Assembly: GCA_963826515.1 (NCBI GenBank)
Contig: CAWGXI010000010.1
Coordinates: forward strand, 682,001-746,000
DNA: 64,000 bases
Direction: 5' to 3'
DNA from: DATFVJ01 sp963826515
GTDB lineage: Bacteria > Actinomycetota > Actinomycetes > Streptosporangiales > Streptosporangiaceae
In this document: one piece after another, positions 17,800-26,786 of the stretch
How the letters are laid out: every line of letters starts with the position of its first letter
Position numbering within the stretch: position 1 is the first letter of the stretch
Notes under the pieces: model-generated
Told to the model about the DNA's origin: nothing
The model's database searches: none
What the model saw: the letters and a program-made list of their open reading frames with translations, nothing else
Position numbers and translations under genes: made by a program

Positions 17800-18010
17800 G
17801 CTTGAGTCGTCCTTCTCCGTGCTGGATGGCCTGGCGTTCTCGGTCGGCCTCGAGGCGGCCCGCGTCGTCCCGGTCGTGAAGCACTTTCCCGGTCTGGGCG
17901 AGGGCCACAGGAAACACCGACGTCACGCCGGCATCGACGCTGTCGTGGAGCAACCTCCCACCGGCCGGCAGCCTCGGCATCTGCCACCACGACCCCTGAT
18001 CAGATCCCCG
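17800..18010 (+). pseudogene. Glycoside hydrolase family 3 fragment, frameshifted
   Basis: AFSVGLEAARVVPVVKHFPG is the KHFPG signature region of GH3 N-terminal domains. After GLGEG the frame must change to continue with NTDVTPASTLSWSNLP, the next conserved stretch. It is joined in frame behind the Hsp20 piece, with no start and no catalytic Asp region. A relic. Confidence 0.55.
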
Positions 18011-18358
18011 GACAAGCCGCAGAACCGGTGAGCGGCCGGATATCCCCGCCTGCGGAACTACAAGATCGCCGCGCGGCCGCGCAGCCCAGAATGATCACTC
18101 AAAGCCAGGGCGGTTGATGGATGCTTAGCCGGCAAATGATCTCGAAGGAGATCTTGAGCAGATAGCCGTGACCCGACGTTGGGGCGCAACACCAAAGGGC
18201 TTTGGTCCCTGTTGTGAGCCGGATAGACGAATGAATAGTGAGGGCGCGGCCCTGCGCCGGGTGCGGTGATGGCCATCCGGCAGCTCATCCGGTGAACCCA
18301 ATCGGCCGCAAATGATCTCTCACCCGATGTGGAGATTCAGTCGTAGAGGAGGCTCATC

Positions 18359-19312
18359 ATGCGAGGAACTGCAAAGAAATTCCTTCCCTTAGCGGCGGTA
18401 GTCTCAGGCGCGGCACTCGCCGCCCCCCTGCTGCTCGGCCCTTCGGCCGGAGCGGCGGCAGCCGCAACCATTCCGCGCCCCGCCGCGGGCCAAGTGGCCG
18501 GCGTGGAGAGCCAGGGCGGCGGCGCTGTGTCGCCAGGGCTGAACATCTTCTACCAGCAGGCTAGCCACCGGTTGGTGGAGGTGCCTGGGCTGGACCTCGG
18601 CGGCGTGCTGACTAGCGGGCCGGCGGCGATCGAACGGCAGGGGGCAACAGAGTTCCAAACGGAGGCGGTGTTCGCCCGCGGGGCAGACCACGCGGTGTGG
18701 TACCGGCAGTTCTCCGCGGGGCGGGGCATTTGGCTGCCATGGGCGACGCTCGGCGGCATTTCACTCGGCGCGCCGGCAGTGACCTGCGTCGGCCCAGCGC
18801 AAACGGAGCCGCGTCTGATCGTCTACGTGCGGGGCGGGGACAGCGCGCTCTGGCGGCGGCAATTGGGCAGTGGCTGGGCAAAGGTCGGTGGCAGGCTGGC
18901 CTCGGACCCGGGTGCGCTGCCAGCGGTCGCAGGTGCGTGCCCCAGCCGGGAGGACGTTTTCGCTCTCGGTACCGACTTCGCCGTCTGGGAGTGGGTCGGC
19001 GGCGCCTGGCACCGGGTCGGCGGCAGGTCCACCCTGGCGCCAGCCGCCGTACAGGTCCTGCCGGGCGGCGAGACCGACCTGTTCGTCCGCGGAACCGACA
19101 ACGCTCTTTGGATGAACACCCGCGCCTCGGGCGCGACGGCCTGGGCCGGCTGGCACCGGGCCGGTGGTGTCCTCAGTTCAGCGCCCGTCGCGACCATTTT
19201 CCCGACAAGCCCGGCGACCCGGGTCGTTCTGGCCCTTGGCTCCGACGGAAACCTATGGCGAGGCCGCAATCTCATCGGCAGCGTAACCTGGACCTGGACG
19301 CAAGTGCCATGA
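18359..19312 (+). CDS. Secreted PLL/tachylectin-like beta-propeller protein
   Basis: This 317-residue protein has a signal peptide (MRGTAKKFLPLAAVVSGAALAAPLLL, cleavage near an AAAAA run) and then repeats of about 45-50 residues carrying VFARGADHAVWYRQ, VYVRGGDSALWRR, VFALGTDFAVWEW, LFVRGTDNALWMN and LALGSDGNLWRG. The motif (hydrophobic)xx(R/L)Gx(D)xxxW is that of PLL-like or DUF346 five-bladed propellers, often carbohydrate-binding lectins. AGAGGAGG lies 6 bases before the ATG. It is intact and monocistronic; the ligand is unknown. Confidence 0.82.
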   Translation: MRGTAKKFLPLAAVVSGAALAAPLLLGPSAGAAAAATIPRPAAGQVAGVESQGGGAVSPGLNIFYQQASHRLVEVPGLDLGGVLTSGPAAIERQGATEFQTEAVFARGADHAVWYRQFSAGRGIWLPWATLGGISLGAPAVTCVGPAQTEPRLIVYVRGGDSALWRRQLGSGWAKVGGRLASDPGALPAVAGACPSREDVFALGTDFAVWEWVGGAWHRVGGRSTLAPAAVQVLPGGETDLFVRGTDNALWMNTRASGATAWAGWHRAGGVLSSAPVATIFPTSPATRVVLALGSDGNLWRGRNLIGSVTWTWTQVP

Positions 19313-19398
19313 CCGGGCGCACCGTCAGCGCACCCGATCGCAGATCGGGCTAGCTACCGCATCGTTCAAACGACCCGGCTAGACGATCAATTCCAAGG

Positions 19399-19821
19399 TC
19401 AGTGGTCATAGGCGACTAGCGAGCGCAGCGTGGGCTGCCCGTTTGTATCGTTGTGCCAGATCGCGGCGGTGAGGGCGAGGATGCGGTCGGCCCAGGCGGT
19501 GTGTCCGCCGTGTTGTTCCAGGTCGAGCTGGCCCTTGAAGGTGTTCGTTGATTCGATGATCTGGCGTAGCGGCTTGAACAGGGGCGCGCCGGCCCGTGCG
19601 GGCTCGCCTTTGCGGGCGGGGCGCAAGAGCGTGATCCCGGCGTCGGCGAGGGCGGTCTCGAAGGCGGCCTCGAAGGCGGTGCCGTAGTAGTTCTTGTCGC
19701 CGATCAGGGTCTGGCCGGGCCGGGTGGCGAGCAAATCCGGGCCGGCGGTGAACATGCCTGCCAGCACGTCGCGTTCGCCGGCGTTGGCGCCGGTCAGGGC
19801 GCAGGCCGCCGCTGACCGCAT
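19399..19821 (-). mobile_element. IS982-family transposase, C-terminal remnant
   Basis: The 140 residues include TLIGDKNYYGTAFE, ITLLRPARKGEPAR, PLRQIIESTNTFKGQLDLE and ALTAAIWHN. This is the last third of IS982-type DDE transposases, with the catalytic Glu in IIEST. The N-terminal DNA-binding and first-Asp parts are missing. Confidence 0.75.
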
Positions 19822-19924
19822 CGAGGATGAAGTCGAAATACTCGATCGCTTCCCAGCCGAAGCCGAGACGGTACAGCGACTGGACCGCGGTCTACACGTC
19901 GCCGTGCAGCGGGCGCGTCAAGTC

Positions 19925-20110
19925 CAGCTTCATGGCACCGAGCCTCGACCGGGCGGACTTCACCGGGTTCTGGAGCTACATCAAGCACGACACGCCCTTC
20001 AAGCCTGGTATCTACTCGGCGCCAGGGACCTGGACCGACATTTTCGGCATGGGCAGTGCGGCGCACGTCACGACCACCTATGAGTGGACCTACACCGACG
20101 ACAGCAGCAG
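19925..20110 (+). pseudogene. Fragment of a Rv2525c-like (DUF1906) glycoside-hydrolase-like protein
   Basis: The frame reads FTGFWSYIKHDTPFKPGIYS, then GTWTDIFGMGSAAHVTTTYEW. It resembles the GIYSAPGTW stretch of secreted glycosidase-like proteins. It has no start and becomes unrelated after about 60 residues, running into the region behind the integrase remnant. Confidence 0.35.
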
Positions 20111-20200
20111 CTTGAGGTGGCCGGGCCGCTCGCCGGGAAGAGCGGGAGCGCGAGGTTGCGGGTGAATGTGATCTCGAAGGCCAGGTCGGCGGCGAGGTCG

Positions 20201-20989
20201 TCAAGGCGGTATCGTCCGCCAGCTGCCGTGGATGGCTGAGTCCCAGACGCAGTCCAGCTCGAGGTCGAGCAGCTCGCCTAGGCGGATGCCGGTGCCGCGC
20301 AGCAGGGTCAGCCCGGTGCGGGCGAACGGGTCGGCCAGGCGGCCGATGGCGGCCATCAGGTCCCGGTCGGTGCCGGGGGGCAGGGCGCGGGGCAGCGGCT
20401 TGTCCAGCCGCGGGATGTCGGCGGGGAACAGCAGCCGCGGGGGCGGCCGTTCGGCCCACCCCCACAGGGCCAGGTCGTCGAAGAAGCAGCGCAGGTCGAT
20501 GACGGTCCGCGTGCTGACGGACTGGGCGACGGGCTGGTCGCGGGCGACCCGGCCGCGCCAGGGCCGCTTGTGGTTGTGGGCCAGGAATCCTTCGATGTGG
20601 GCGCGGGTGAGCTGAGTCAGGCTGCGGACCTGCGGGTGCGCGGCGGCCAGGTACTCGGCGAAGACGATCAGGCTGTCGGCGCGCAGGTCTACCGTGCCGG
20701 GCCGGAGCGTGGCCGCGACGGTGGTCAGGTAGCGCAGCGCCGCCTTGCGGATGCCGGGCTGGCTGATCGCCTGCACCCGCTGGCCGATGGTCGCCTGGCC
20801 CGGCCTGGCCATCCGCGGCGGGTTTTGGCAGATCCGCAGCTCATAGCAGGCCTGGTGGTGGCTGAAAGCGCGCGCGGAGTTGTGCACCCAGGTGTGGTGA
20901 CCGGCGCTGGGCGCCTCCGTCTCGCAGGCGAGGATCGGTATCGTGGCCGGCTCGCCAAGCAGCACCGTGGCCGGCGTGCTCCTGCCCAC
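20201..20989 (-). pseudogene. Tyrosine recombinase/integrase, C-terminally truncated
   Basis: About 260 residues are readable. The SAM-like N-terminal domain (DSLIVFAEYLAAAHP, then LTRAHIEGFLAHN) is followed by the start of the catalytic domain with the first catalytic Arg (LTLLRGTGIRLGELLDLELD). After AIHGSWRTIPP the frame ends; the HxxR motif and the Tyr nucleophile are missing. It is a dead site-specific recombinase, and with the tRNA remnants nearby it suggests a former integrative element. Confidence 0.75.
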
Positions 20990-21097
20990 CCGGGGGTGTG
21001 AGCGATAACGGGTCGATTAGGGTGATGCCTGGCGAGGGCGAGGCCGACCCCGGTGAGCTGCACGGCAAGCCCAGCGGGGGAAGAGGCCAGACACGTC

Positions 21098-22264
21098 CTA
21101 GTGTCCCGGGTCTTTGATTCGTCGGAGAAGTCGCCCGAGTGATTCGAGGATTTCTTCCGCAGATTTCGTCCAGATGAAGGGTTTGGGGTCCTCGTTCCAG
21201 TTGTCCACCCAGGCAAGGATGTCCTTCTCGAGCTGCTTGACGGACTTGTGCACGCCACGGCGCAGCAGTTTATCGGTCAAAAGCCCGAACCAGCGCTCGA
21301 CCTGGTTCAGCCAGGACGAACTGGTCGGCGTGAAATGAACATGGAACCGTGGGTGCTTTGCCAGCCATTCCTGGACAGCCGGGGTCTTATGCGTGGCGTA
21401 GTTGTCCGCGATGATGTGGATCTGCAGGACATGCGGCTCGCCGCCCGGCTCGTCCGGTTCCGTGAGCTGGGGTGCCTGCTTGTCGATCTCCTCCAGGAAC
21501 TTGATCCATTCCTTCGCCCGGTGGCTTTTGCAGGTTTTCGCGATCACCAGGCCGGTCGCGATGTCGAACGCCGCGAACAGGTCAACGGTGCCATGCCGGA
21601 CATAGTCATGCGTCCGCTTCTCGGGCATGCCGGGCATCATCGGCAGCACCGGCTGGGACCGGTCAAGAGCCTGGACCTGGGACTTCTCGTCCGCGCACAG
21701 CACAACCGCGTGCTCAGGCGGATTCAGGTACAAGCCGACGACATCGTAGACCTTCTCCACGAACAGCGGATCGGATGACAGCTTGAACGTATCCGCCAGA
21801 TGGGGCTTCAGCCCGAAAGCCTTCCAGATCCGGCCGATAGTGGACCGGGACAAGCCCGAACGTTTCGCCATGGATGCCCTCGACCAGTGGGTCGCGTCAT
21901 CCGGCGTTTCCTCCAAAGTATCGACGACGACTTTTTCTACCTGCTCGTCGGTGATCGTCGGCTCACGTCCCGGACGCGGCTCATCAGCCAGCCCGTCCAG
22001 GCGCTTGTCAATGAACCGCTTACGCCACTTCCCGACCGTTGTTTCATGATACCGGAGCAACGCTGCGGTTTCTTTATTGTCGTGGCCTTGCGCGCAGGTC
22101 AGGATGATATTCGCCCGCAGCGCCAGGGCTTGTGATGATTTCGCCCGGCGCGCCCATCTTTGGAGAGTGGCCTGCTCGTCATCGGAAAGCGTCAACTCGG
22201 CCTTAGAGGGAGTTTCATCTAGGCCGCTGCCGGTAGATCCGTTGTGCAGGCTGGTGCCCGCCAT
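21098..22264 (-). pseudogene. IS630-family transposase, start region displaced by IS5
   Basis: The frame encodes an almost complete IS630 DDE transposase: HTH domain (AELTLSDDEQATLQRWARR, RYHETTVGKWRKRF), first Asp in VLCADEKSQVQALDRS, second in IIADNYATHK, Glu in SSWLNQVERWFGLL. The first residues in this frame (MAGTSLHNG) come from IS5 sequence. The native start is the ATG at 23212 (MPRTGRPK), beyond the IS5; excising IS5 plus TTA joins MPRTGRPK exactly in frame to AELTLSDDE. The stop codon TAG uses the flanking TA. Confidence 0.88.
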
Positions 22265-23189
22265 GTCGGTGTTGTTTCTTTGGTGAGTCTTCTGCCCATG
22301 TTGTCGATCATGGCCCAGTGAATCTGGGTGACTGACCGGCCCGGCAGCGTCTCGAAGTCGCGGTCGAGCCGGCGGTGCAGCATGAGCCAGCCGTAGGTGC
22401 GCTCGACCGGCCAGCGCGGTGTGGCCGCGAACCCCTTGACTGCGGGGTTTTTGGCGTAGACCCGAACATCGATGCCGTGCCTGGCGGCGTCCTCGGCCAC
22501 GGCCTTCTTGTACCCCTGATCCACCCAGGCCCGCGCCACCGACGGGTAGCGCGCGGCAACGTGCTGCGTCAAGGCGATACCGCCGGCGTTGTCCTGCACG
22601 CTGGCGGCAGTGACCAGCGCCACCAGGATCAGCCCGAGGGTATCGGTGGCGATGTGTCTCTTGCGGCCCACGATCTTCTTCGCGTTATCCACGCCCTGGC
22701 TGGCCGCAGGGACGTTGGTGGACGTCTTGACCGACTGCGCGTCGTAGATCGCCGTGGACGGCTCGGGCACGCGGCCGGCCCGCGTGCGGACCTTGCCGCG
22801 CAGCAGGCCATGGATCTGCTCGGTGGTGCCGTCCTTCTCCCACGCGGCGTAGTAGTAATACACGCTCTGGTAGGGCGGGAAGTCGTGCGGGAGCAGGTGC
22901 CAGGCGCACCCGGCCCGGTTGACATACAAGATCGCGTTGACGATCTCTCGCAGGTCATGGGACGGCGCGGCGCAGCCGGGCGGCGTGGCCGCGGCGCGCT
23001 GGGCGCGCCAGTCTTCAAGCAGCGGCGCGATCAGGGCCCAGCGGTCATCGGACAGGTCAGTGGCATATGGCTTGCGATCGGTCATGACCAGCGTCTATAG
23101 CGCGAGAAAACACCGAACTGTGGGACGTGCGCAGCCAAGCAACGACGTGGCGCAACAGAAACTAGAACATCCCTACATCAAACGCGCTC
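22206..23189 (-). mobile_element. IS5-family (IS1031-like) insertion element, complete
   Basis: Ends are GAGGGAGTTTCATCTAGGC (left) and, inverted on the right, GAGCGCGTTTGATGTAGGG, 14 of 19 matching. A 3-bp duplication TTA flanks it (22203-22205 and 23190-23192), consistent with the TNA targets and GAG-starting ends of the IS1031 group. It has landed just after codon 7 of an IS630 transposase gene. Length 984 bp with one intact transposase gene. Confidence 0.85.
22219..23085 (-). CDS. IS5-family transposase
   Basis: This 288-residue DDE transposase starts MTDRKPYATDLSDDRWALIAPLL, the standard opening, then CAWHLLPHDFPPYQSVYYY. The catalytic Asp is in IYDAQSVKTS, the second in RAWVDQGYKK, and the Glu in PVERTYGWLMLHRRL, the classic Y-(2)-R-(3)-E-like region. 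GRKRHIATDTLGLIL is also diagnostic. It appears intact, including stop and both element ends, so it could still be active. Confidence 0.93.
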   Translation of the reverse strand: MTDRKPYATDLSDDRWALIAPLLEDWRAQRAAATPPGCAAPSHDLREIVNAILYVNRAGCAWHLLPHDFPPYQSVYYYYAAWEKDGTTEQIHGLLRGKVRTRAGRVPEPSTAIYDAQSVKTSTNVPAASQGVDNAKKIVGRKRHIATDTLGLILVALVTAASVQDNAGGIALTQHVAARYPSVARAWVDQGYKKAVAEDAARHGIDVRVYAKNPAVKGFAATPRWPVERTYGWLMLHRRLDRDFETLPGRSVTQIHWAMIDNMGRRLTKETTPTWRAPACTTDLPAAA

Positions 23190-23415
23190 TTAGGCCGTCC
23201 CGTCCTTGGCATATCAGTGACTCTACTGACATGATCAGTTACATTCAGTTGTGACACGCGATGACACGGTGTGACCTGGCTCACCTATACGGTGGTCCAA
23301 AGACGCAGGACACTAGGAAGCTGCTGAATAAGCCTGTTCTCGATCAAGGAGCAGCCCGCTGACCTGCGTCTTTGCTGCGCCGATGGCAGTAATTTGGGCG
23401 TTGTTCAGCACGCTC

Positions 23416-23500
23416 CTAGGCGAGAAGGTAGTACTGGACCAGCCCGGCGTACTCGGCGCCGTATTCCGCGACGATCGTGAAATCGTCGTGGAGCAAGGCG
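23416..23500 (-). pseudogene. Group II intron reverse transcriptase/maturase scrap
   Basis: The minus strand encodes RGALLHDDFTIVAEYGAEYA, then GLVQYYLLA and a stop. LL(H/N)DxDxxIVxxYxAEYRGLVxYYLLA is the thumb/maturase (X domain) motif of LtrA-type proteins. Only about 28 residues are left, next to the broken ISAzo13. Confidence 0.5.
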
Positions 23501-23519
23501 CCGCGTTGCCGGTCTGCTT

Positions 23520-23671
23520 GAACACGGTCGGCGAGCCCGCCTATCCGCACGCGCGGCGGCTGCTGATCACCGCCGATTCCGGCGGGTCCAAAGGCAGTCG
23601 GCTGCGGCTGTGGAAGACCGAGATGGCCGCGTTCGCCGGGCACGCCGACTTGAGATCAACGTGCTGCACCT
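23520..23671 (+). mobile_element. ISAzo13-family transposase, left part (interrupted by IS110)
   Basis: The frame reads NTVGEPAYPHARRLLITADS, then GGSKGSRLRLWKTEMAAFAGHA; a neighbouring frame then gives LEINVLHL. This is the central ITADGGGSNGSR-type region of ISAzo13 transposases. The matching continuation (PGTSKWNRIEHRLFSH) lies 1.44 kb downstream beyond an IS110, showing a nested insertion. The N-terminal part is lost. Confidence 0.65.
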
Positions 23672-23703
23672 GAAGCTCCTATGTCAAGCCGTTGCCGAGT
23701 AAA

Positions 23704-24789
23704 TCAGGCCGCAGCCTGTCTGGCGGCGATCTCCACGGGCGTTCGGGCCTGGTGGGCCAGTGCCTTGTAGATCTCGCGGGCGACGTAGCGCTTGAGACAG
23801 CGGATGATTTCCTTGGTGGTCTTGCCTTCTGCGGTGCGCCGGGCCACGTAGGCCTTGGTGCGCGGGTCGTGGGACATCCGGACCAGCACGATCCGCCACA
23901 GTGCCGAGTTGGCCTGCCGGTCGCCGCCGCGGTTGAGCCGGTGCAGGCGTTGTTTGCCGGAAGAGGCATCGACCGGGCTGACGCCGCACAGCGCGGCGAA
24001 GCTGCCCTCTGTGCGCAGCCGGGCCGGGTTGTCACCGGCCGTGGCCAGCAGGGTGCTCGCAACCTGGGTGGCGACACCCTGCTTGGCGAGGAACCGCTCG
24101 GGAGCAGCCTGCTCGACCAGCTCCTCGAGCGCGGCGTCCAGCCGGGCGATCTCGGCGGTCAGCGCCTGGTGGCGGCGGGCCACCGCGGCCATCGCCGCCT
24201 TGGCTCCCTCGGCCGGGTCGGTGAGCTCACCGGGGCGGAACCGGGCGGCGAGCGCGGCCCGCTGTTCGACCGGTAGCGGCGCCAGTTGCTCGCGGATCTG
24301 CCCGGGGGCGGTGACGATGAGATCCCGCAGCTGGTTGACGGCCTGGGTGCGGGCCTTGATTGCGCCGCGGCGGGCCACCCGCAGCGCCCGGATCGATTCC
24401 ACCGCCCCGTCCCGGGACTTCGGCCGCCCCGACGCCTCCCCGTTCAGCGTGGCCAGCGCGGCGGCTACCGCATCGGCGGCATCGGACTTGCCCCGGCGGC
24501 GCCGGGCCTGCCGGTTCGGCCGGATCACCTCGACCACCTCGACACCCTCGCCGGCCAGGTAGCCGGCCAGCCCGGCCCCGTAGCTGCCGGTCCCCTCCAC
24601 ACCGACCTTGACCAGCTCACCGTGGGAACGCATCCACCCCAGCGCGGCCGCGTAGCCCGGCGCGGTAGCCGGGAACTGCTCGGTGCCCAGCACCCGCCCC
24701 ACCTGGTCCACCACCGCGGCCACGTGCCTCTCGGCGTGGGTGTCCACGCCCCCGATGACGGGCGGTTCTGCACCTGCGATCCTGGGCAT
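23704..24789 (-). CDS. IS110-family transposase (DEDD, Tnp_20)
   Basis: This 361-residue protein has the RuvC-like N-terminal domain with acidic residues in IGGVDTHAERH, VGVEGTGSYGAGLA and RRGKSDAADA, then a coiled-coil region. The C-terminal transposase_20 domain follows (LLATAGDNPARLRTEGSFAALCGVSPVDASSG), with the conserved catalytic Ser region and the RGGDRQANSALWRI signature. These enzymes use a DEDD site and a serine and, in characterised members, are guided by an element-encoded bridge RNA. Start ATG at 24789, with AAGGAG 8 bases upstream. Intact. Confidence 0.92.
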   Translation of the reverse strand: MPRIAGAEPPVIGGVDTHAERHVAAVVDQVGRVLGTEQFPATAPGYAAALGWMRSHGELVKVGVEGTGSYGAGLAGYLAGEGVEVVEVIRPNRQARRRRGKSDAADAVAAALATLNGEASGRPKSRDGAVESIRALRVARRGAIKARTQAVNQLRDLIVTAPGQIREQLAPLPVEQRAALAARFRPGELTDPAEGAKAAMAAVARRHQALTAEIARLDAALEELVEQAAPERFLAKQGVATQVASTLLATAGDNPARLRTEGSFAALCGVSPVDASSGKQRLHRLNRGGDRQANSALWRIVLVRMSHDPRTKAYVARRTAEGKTTKEIIRCLKRYVAREIYKALAHQARTPVEIAARQAAA

Positions 24790-25115
24790 GTCGTCTCCTT
24801 CCTCGCGAGCTCAAGGGTTGGGGAAGGGGATGGCACCGCCGGCCGGGACGGGCGGACAGAGCACTTCTGGGACACCAAGGTCAGGCTCCTATCAGGTCAC
24901 GGCCATCCCGGCCCGGCGGGGTTACACGTCCTCCCGTCAGCCCCGGCCGGCGATTCAGGCTCAAGACACGCAACGCACGCGGTCAGCTACCGGGAGGGCC
25001 AGGCCGGGGCCGGCGGCAGGACGCGACCAGCCTCACCGAGCATGGTTGTGGATCACCAGAGGACAACCCTGTGGAAATCCACCACCATGCCCTCACACCA
25101 TCATGAGGAAGTGCT
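24790..25115 (-). ncRNA. Candidate IS110 bridge RNA region
   Basis: IS110-group elements carry a long non-coding end upstream of the transposase, from which the bridge RNA is transcribed. Here 326 bp between the ATG and the presumed end have no open gene and are rich in GC-complementary blocks (GGCCGGGACGGGCGG, CCGGCCCGGCGGGG). GCTCCTAT at 24885-24892 recurs at the opposite element end (23675-23682), as a guide matching its donor end would. The structure was not folded; the call rests on position and family knowledge. Confidence 0.45.
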
Positions 25116-25230
25116 ACCGGGAACGTCGAAATGGAACCGGATCGAGCACAGGCTGTTCTCTCATGTCTCGATGAACTGGCCAGGTCGGCCGCTGGAGTCC
25201 CGCGAGGTCATTATCGAGACCATCAGGGGC
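25116..25230 (+). mobile_element. ISAzo13-family transposase, right part
   Basis: LPGTSKWNRIEHRLFSHVSM, then NWPGRPLESREVIIETI, is the conserved catalytic-Glu region of ISAzo13 transposases (usual form: PPGTSKWNKIEHRLFSHI). It continues the fragment at 23520-23671 on the other side of the IS110. The C-terminus degenerates after about 40 residues. Confidence 0.7.
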
Positions 25231-25439
25231 TCGCGGCCCCGGCCTGGTCCTTCTCGCCAGGCGCCTGGCTGGAAGGCCGCCCGCGGCATGGGCGCCGCTC
25301 GCCGACTCGGATCTCGCCGCGTCCGCGCACAACTGCAGGTGTCCCCCAGGCGCGTCCTCGCGCTGTCAGTCACCCTTGGACTTGCCGTTATCGCACCGAC
25401 GTCGGTCGGCCTGGGCAAGCTGGTGGATGACGTGACGAA

Positions 25440-25950
25440 CGGTGACGGGGTGGCGGTACTGGACCACCCGGTTGCCCGGTTAACCCCGTCCCCGACCATG
25501 ATCGTCGCACCGTGCGCCGACTCGCGCTCGATCGCGGCGAGCTTGTCCGCGGGGTCGCAGTCGGCCAGCACCGTATCGACGCCCACGACGCGCCCGACCA
25601 TGTCCGCGATGTCCGCGCGGTCACCGCTGACCAGGACGACACGCGTGATCCCGGCCTCGCGCAGCGCGCGCACCATCCGGGGCGCGTCGGGCCGGATCGG
25701 GTCCTCGAGGAGGAAGGCGCCCACCGGCTCGCCGTCCACGGCGGCGAAAACCGTCAGCGAGCCCTCCCAGGTCGGCGCGCCGACGCACCTGGCGCACCCA
25801 CCGCGGCGTCTCGCCGCCGATGATCCACGAGGCCTTGCCGAGCCTCACCCGGTAAACGCCGACGGTCCCCTCCAGGCCGTAGCCGTGCACCTCCCGAACG
25901 TCGTCCGGCATCTCCAGCGCAAGCCCACGACGGGTGCCAACCATCATGCA
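25440..25950 (-). pseudogene. Heavy-metal P-type ATPase, cytoplasmic-domain fragment
   Basis: Two frames give LALEMPDDVREVHGYGLEGTV, then GEPVGAFLLEDPIRPDAPRM, LVSGDRADIADMVGRVVGVD, DPADKLAAIE and TIMVGDGVN. These are the nucleotide-binding and HAD parts of metal-transporting P1B ATPases, including the GDGVN hinge (next residue Arg instead of Asp). A frameshift lies near 25750, and the phosphorylation motif DKTGT and all membrane helices are missing. Confidence 0.7.
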
Positions 25951-26110
25951 CGCCCTGCTCAGCGATCCCGACGCCCGCTACACCGACCTGGGCGCCGACT
26001 ATTACGAAACCCGCATGCGCGCCCGCCAGCAGGCCCGCAACCACGTCCGCAGCCTGGAACGCCTGGGCTACCAGGTCACCATCCAGGCCCTCACCGCTGA
26101 CACCGACAAC
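25934..26110 (+). mobile_element. IS110-like transposase, extreme C-terminal scrap
   Basis: MHALLSDPDARYTDLGADYY, then RSLERLGYQVTI, matches the C-terminal tail common to one IS110 subgroup (LSDPxARYxDLGxDYY ... QLxALGYxVTL). It is not part of the intact IS110 at 23672-25115, whose transposase ends differently. Confidence 0.5.
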
Positions 26111-26165
26111 CACCCCAGGCCCCGACCGGCTAACCCGCTGCCACCGTGCCGCCTGCCCAGCGAAA

Positions 26166-26200
26166 GTCTCATTTTCGGACCAGGTCTCATTTTCGGACCA
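26166..26200. repeat. Tandem 17-bp repeat, GTCTCATTTTCGGACCA
   Basis: Two perfect copies, 26166-26182 and 26184-26200, are separated by one G. They lie between an IS110 scrap and the 3' end of the PGPGW gene. The AT-rich core and position suggest an insertion-sequence end duplicated by a second insertion, but no partner inverted copy was found. Confidence 0.6.
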
Positions 26201-26224
26201 GCACCTTCGCCGGGGTCGCACCAG

Positions 26225-26731
26225 TCACGGCCTGCCCCTTCTCCTGCTTCCCGCGCCGCGGCTCCCCGTTCGTGGTCCATCGAGCTCTTCAGCCGCACTC
26301 GTCTGCTGAGCGCGTTCGATCTGACCGACCTTTTCGGCGCGCCGCAACTCCCGGACGCTGTAGGCCGTGGTGACCAGCACGGCCAGGCCGCCGAGGGCAA
26401 CGCCCGCACCAGTCCCCACGCCGGACAGGGGCAGCACTTCGGTGAAGATCAGCACTCCGCCCAGGCCGATCGCACCAACGCCAAAAAGGACCGCGGAAGC
26501 CGTCGCAACGCGACTGGCGGCCGCCTTGTCGGCCGCCGAACGCGCGCGTGCCCGTACGGCAGTGAGATGGCGTCTGGCCCATTCGTACTCGACGGCGAAC
26601 ACGATCAGCGCGAGGAGTATCACGAGCAGGCCAGGTCCGGGCGCCACCAGGAGCACCACGCCGACGGCGAGGATCACGGTGCCCACGACGGTGACGGCGA
26701 TCCGGCGGAGCAATCGGACCAGGTCCTTCAT
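26225..26731 (-). CDS. PGPGW-family membrane protein
   Basis: This 168-residue protein contains RRIAVTVVGTVILAVGVVLLVAPGPGLLVILLALIVFAVEYEWARR in two pieces of a helical hairpin around APGPG, the signature of PGPGW (TIGR02611) proteins of unknown function. Two more hydrophobic helices follow (VLFGVGAIGLGGVLIF, GVALGGLAVLVTTAYSV). The C-terminus is basic and disordered. Start ATG at 26731. The gene is intact amid IS debris. Confidence 0.85.
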   Translation of the reverse strand: MKDLVRLLRRIAVTVVGTVILAVGVVLLVAPGPGLLVILLALIVFAVEYEWARRHLTAVRARARSAADKAAASRVATASAVLFGVGAIGLGGVLIFTEVLPLSGVGTGAGVALGGLAVLVTTAYSVRELRRAEKVGQIERAQQTSAAEELDGPRTGSRGAGSRRRGRP

Positions 26732-26786
26732 CCATCAAGCATGCCAGGGCGCCTGCGACGATCCGGCATGCAGGGAACACGGCGCA

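Larger units (their letters stand above)
21101..23313 (-). mobile_element. IS630-family element interrupted by an IS5 element
   Basis: Terminal inverted repeats GTGTCCCGGGTCTTTG (21101-21116) and CAAAGACGCAGGACAC (23298-23313) match at 14 of 16 positions and are flanked on both sides by TA, the IS630/Tc1 target duplication. Subtracting the inserted IS5 and one copy of its TTA duplication leaves 1226 bp, the normal IS630 size. The two ends therefore belong to one element although 984 bp of IS5 sit inside it. Confidence 0.88.
23672..25115 (-). mobile_element. IS110-family element inserted in ISAzo13
   Basis: Sequence between the two ISAzo13 halves (about 1444 bp) contains one IS110 transposase gene and a 326-bp non-coding stretch upstream of it. 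Both junctions show a CT dinucleotide, but IS110 elements lack clear inverted repeats, so the exact ends are uncertain by a few bases. Joining across CT almost restores the ISAzo13 motif HLPGTSKWN. Confidence 0.65.

Noticed and set aside
18058..18288. A 76-residue minus-strand frame (HYSFVYPAHNRDQSPLVLRP)
   Set aside because: No start signal or family recognised; may be part of a fragment, but support is too thin.
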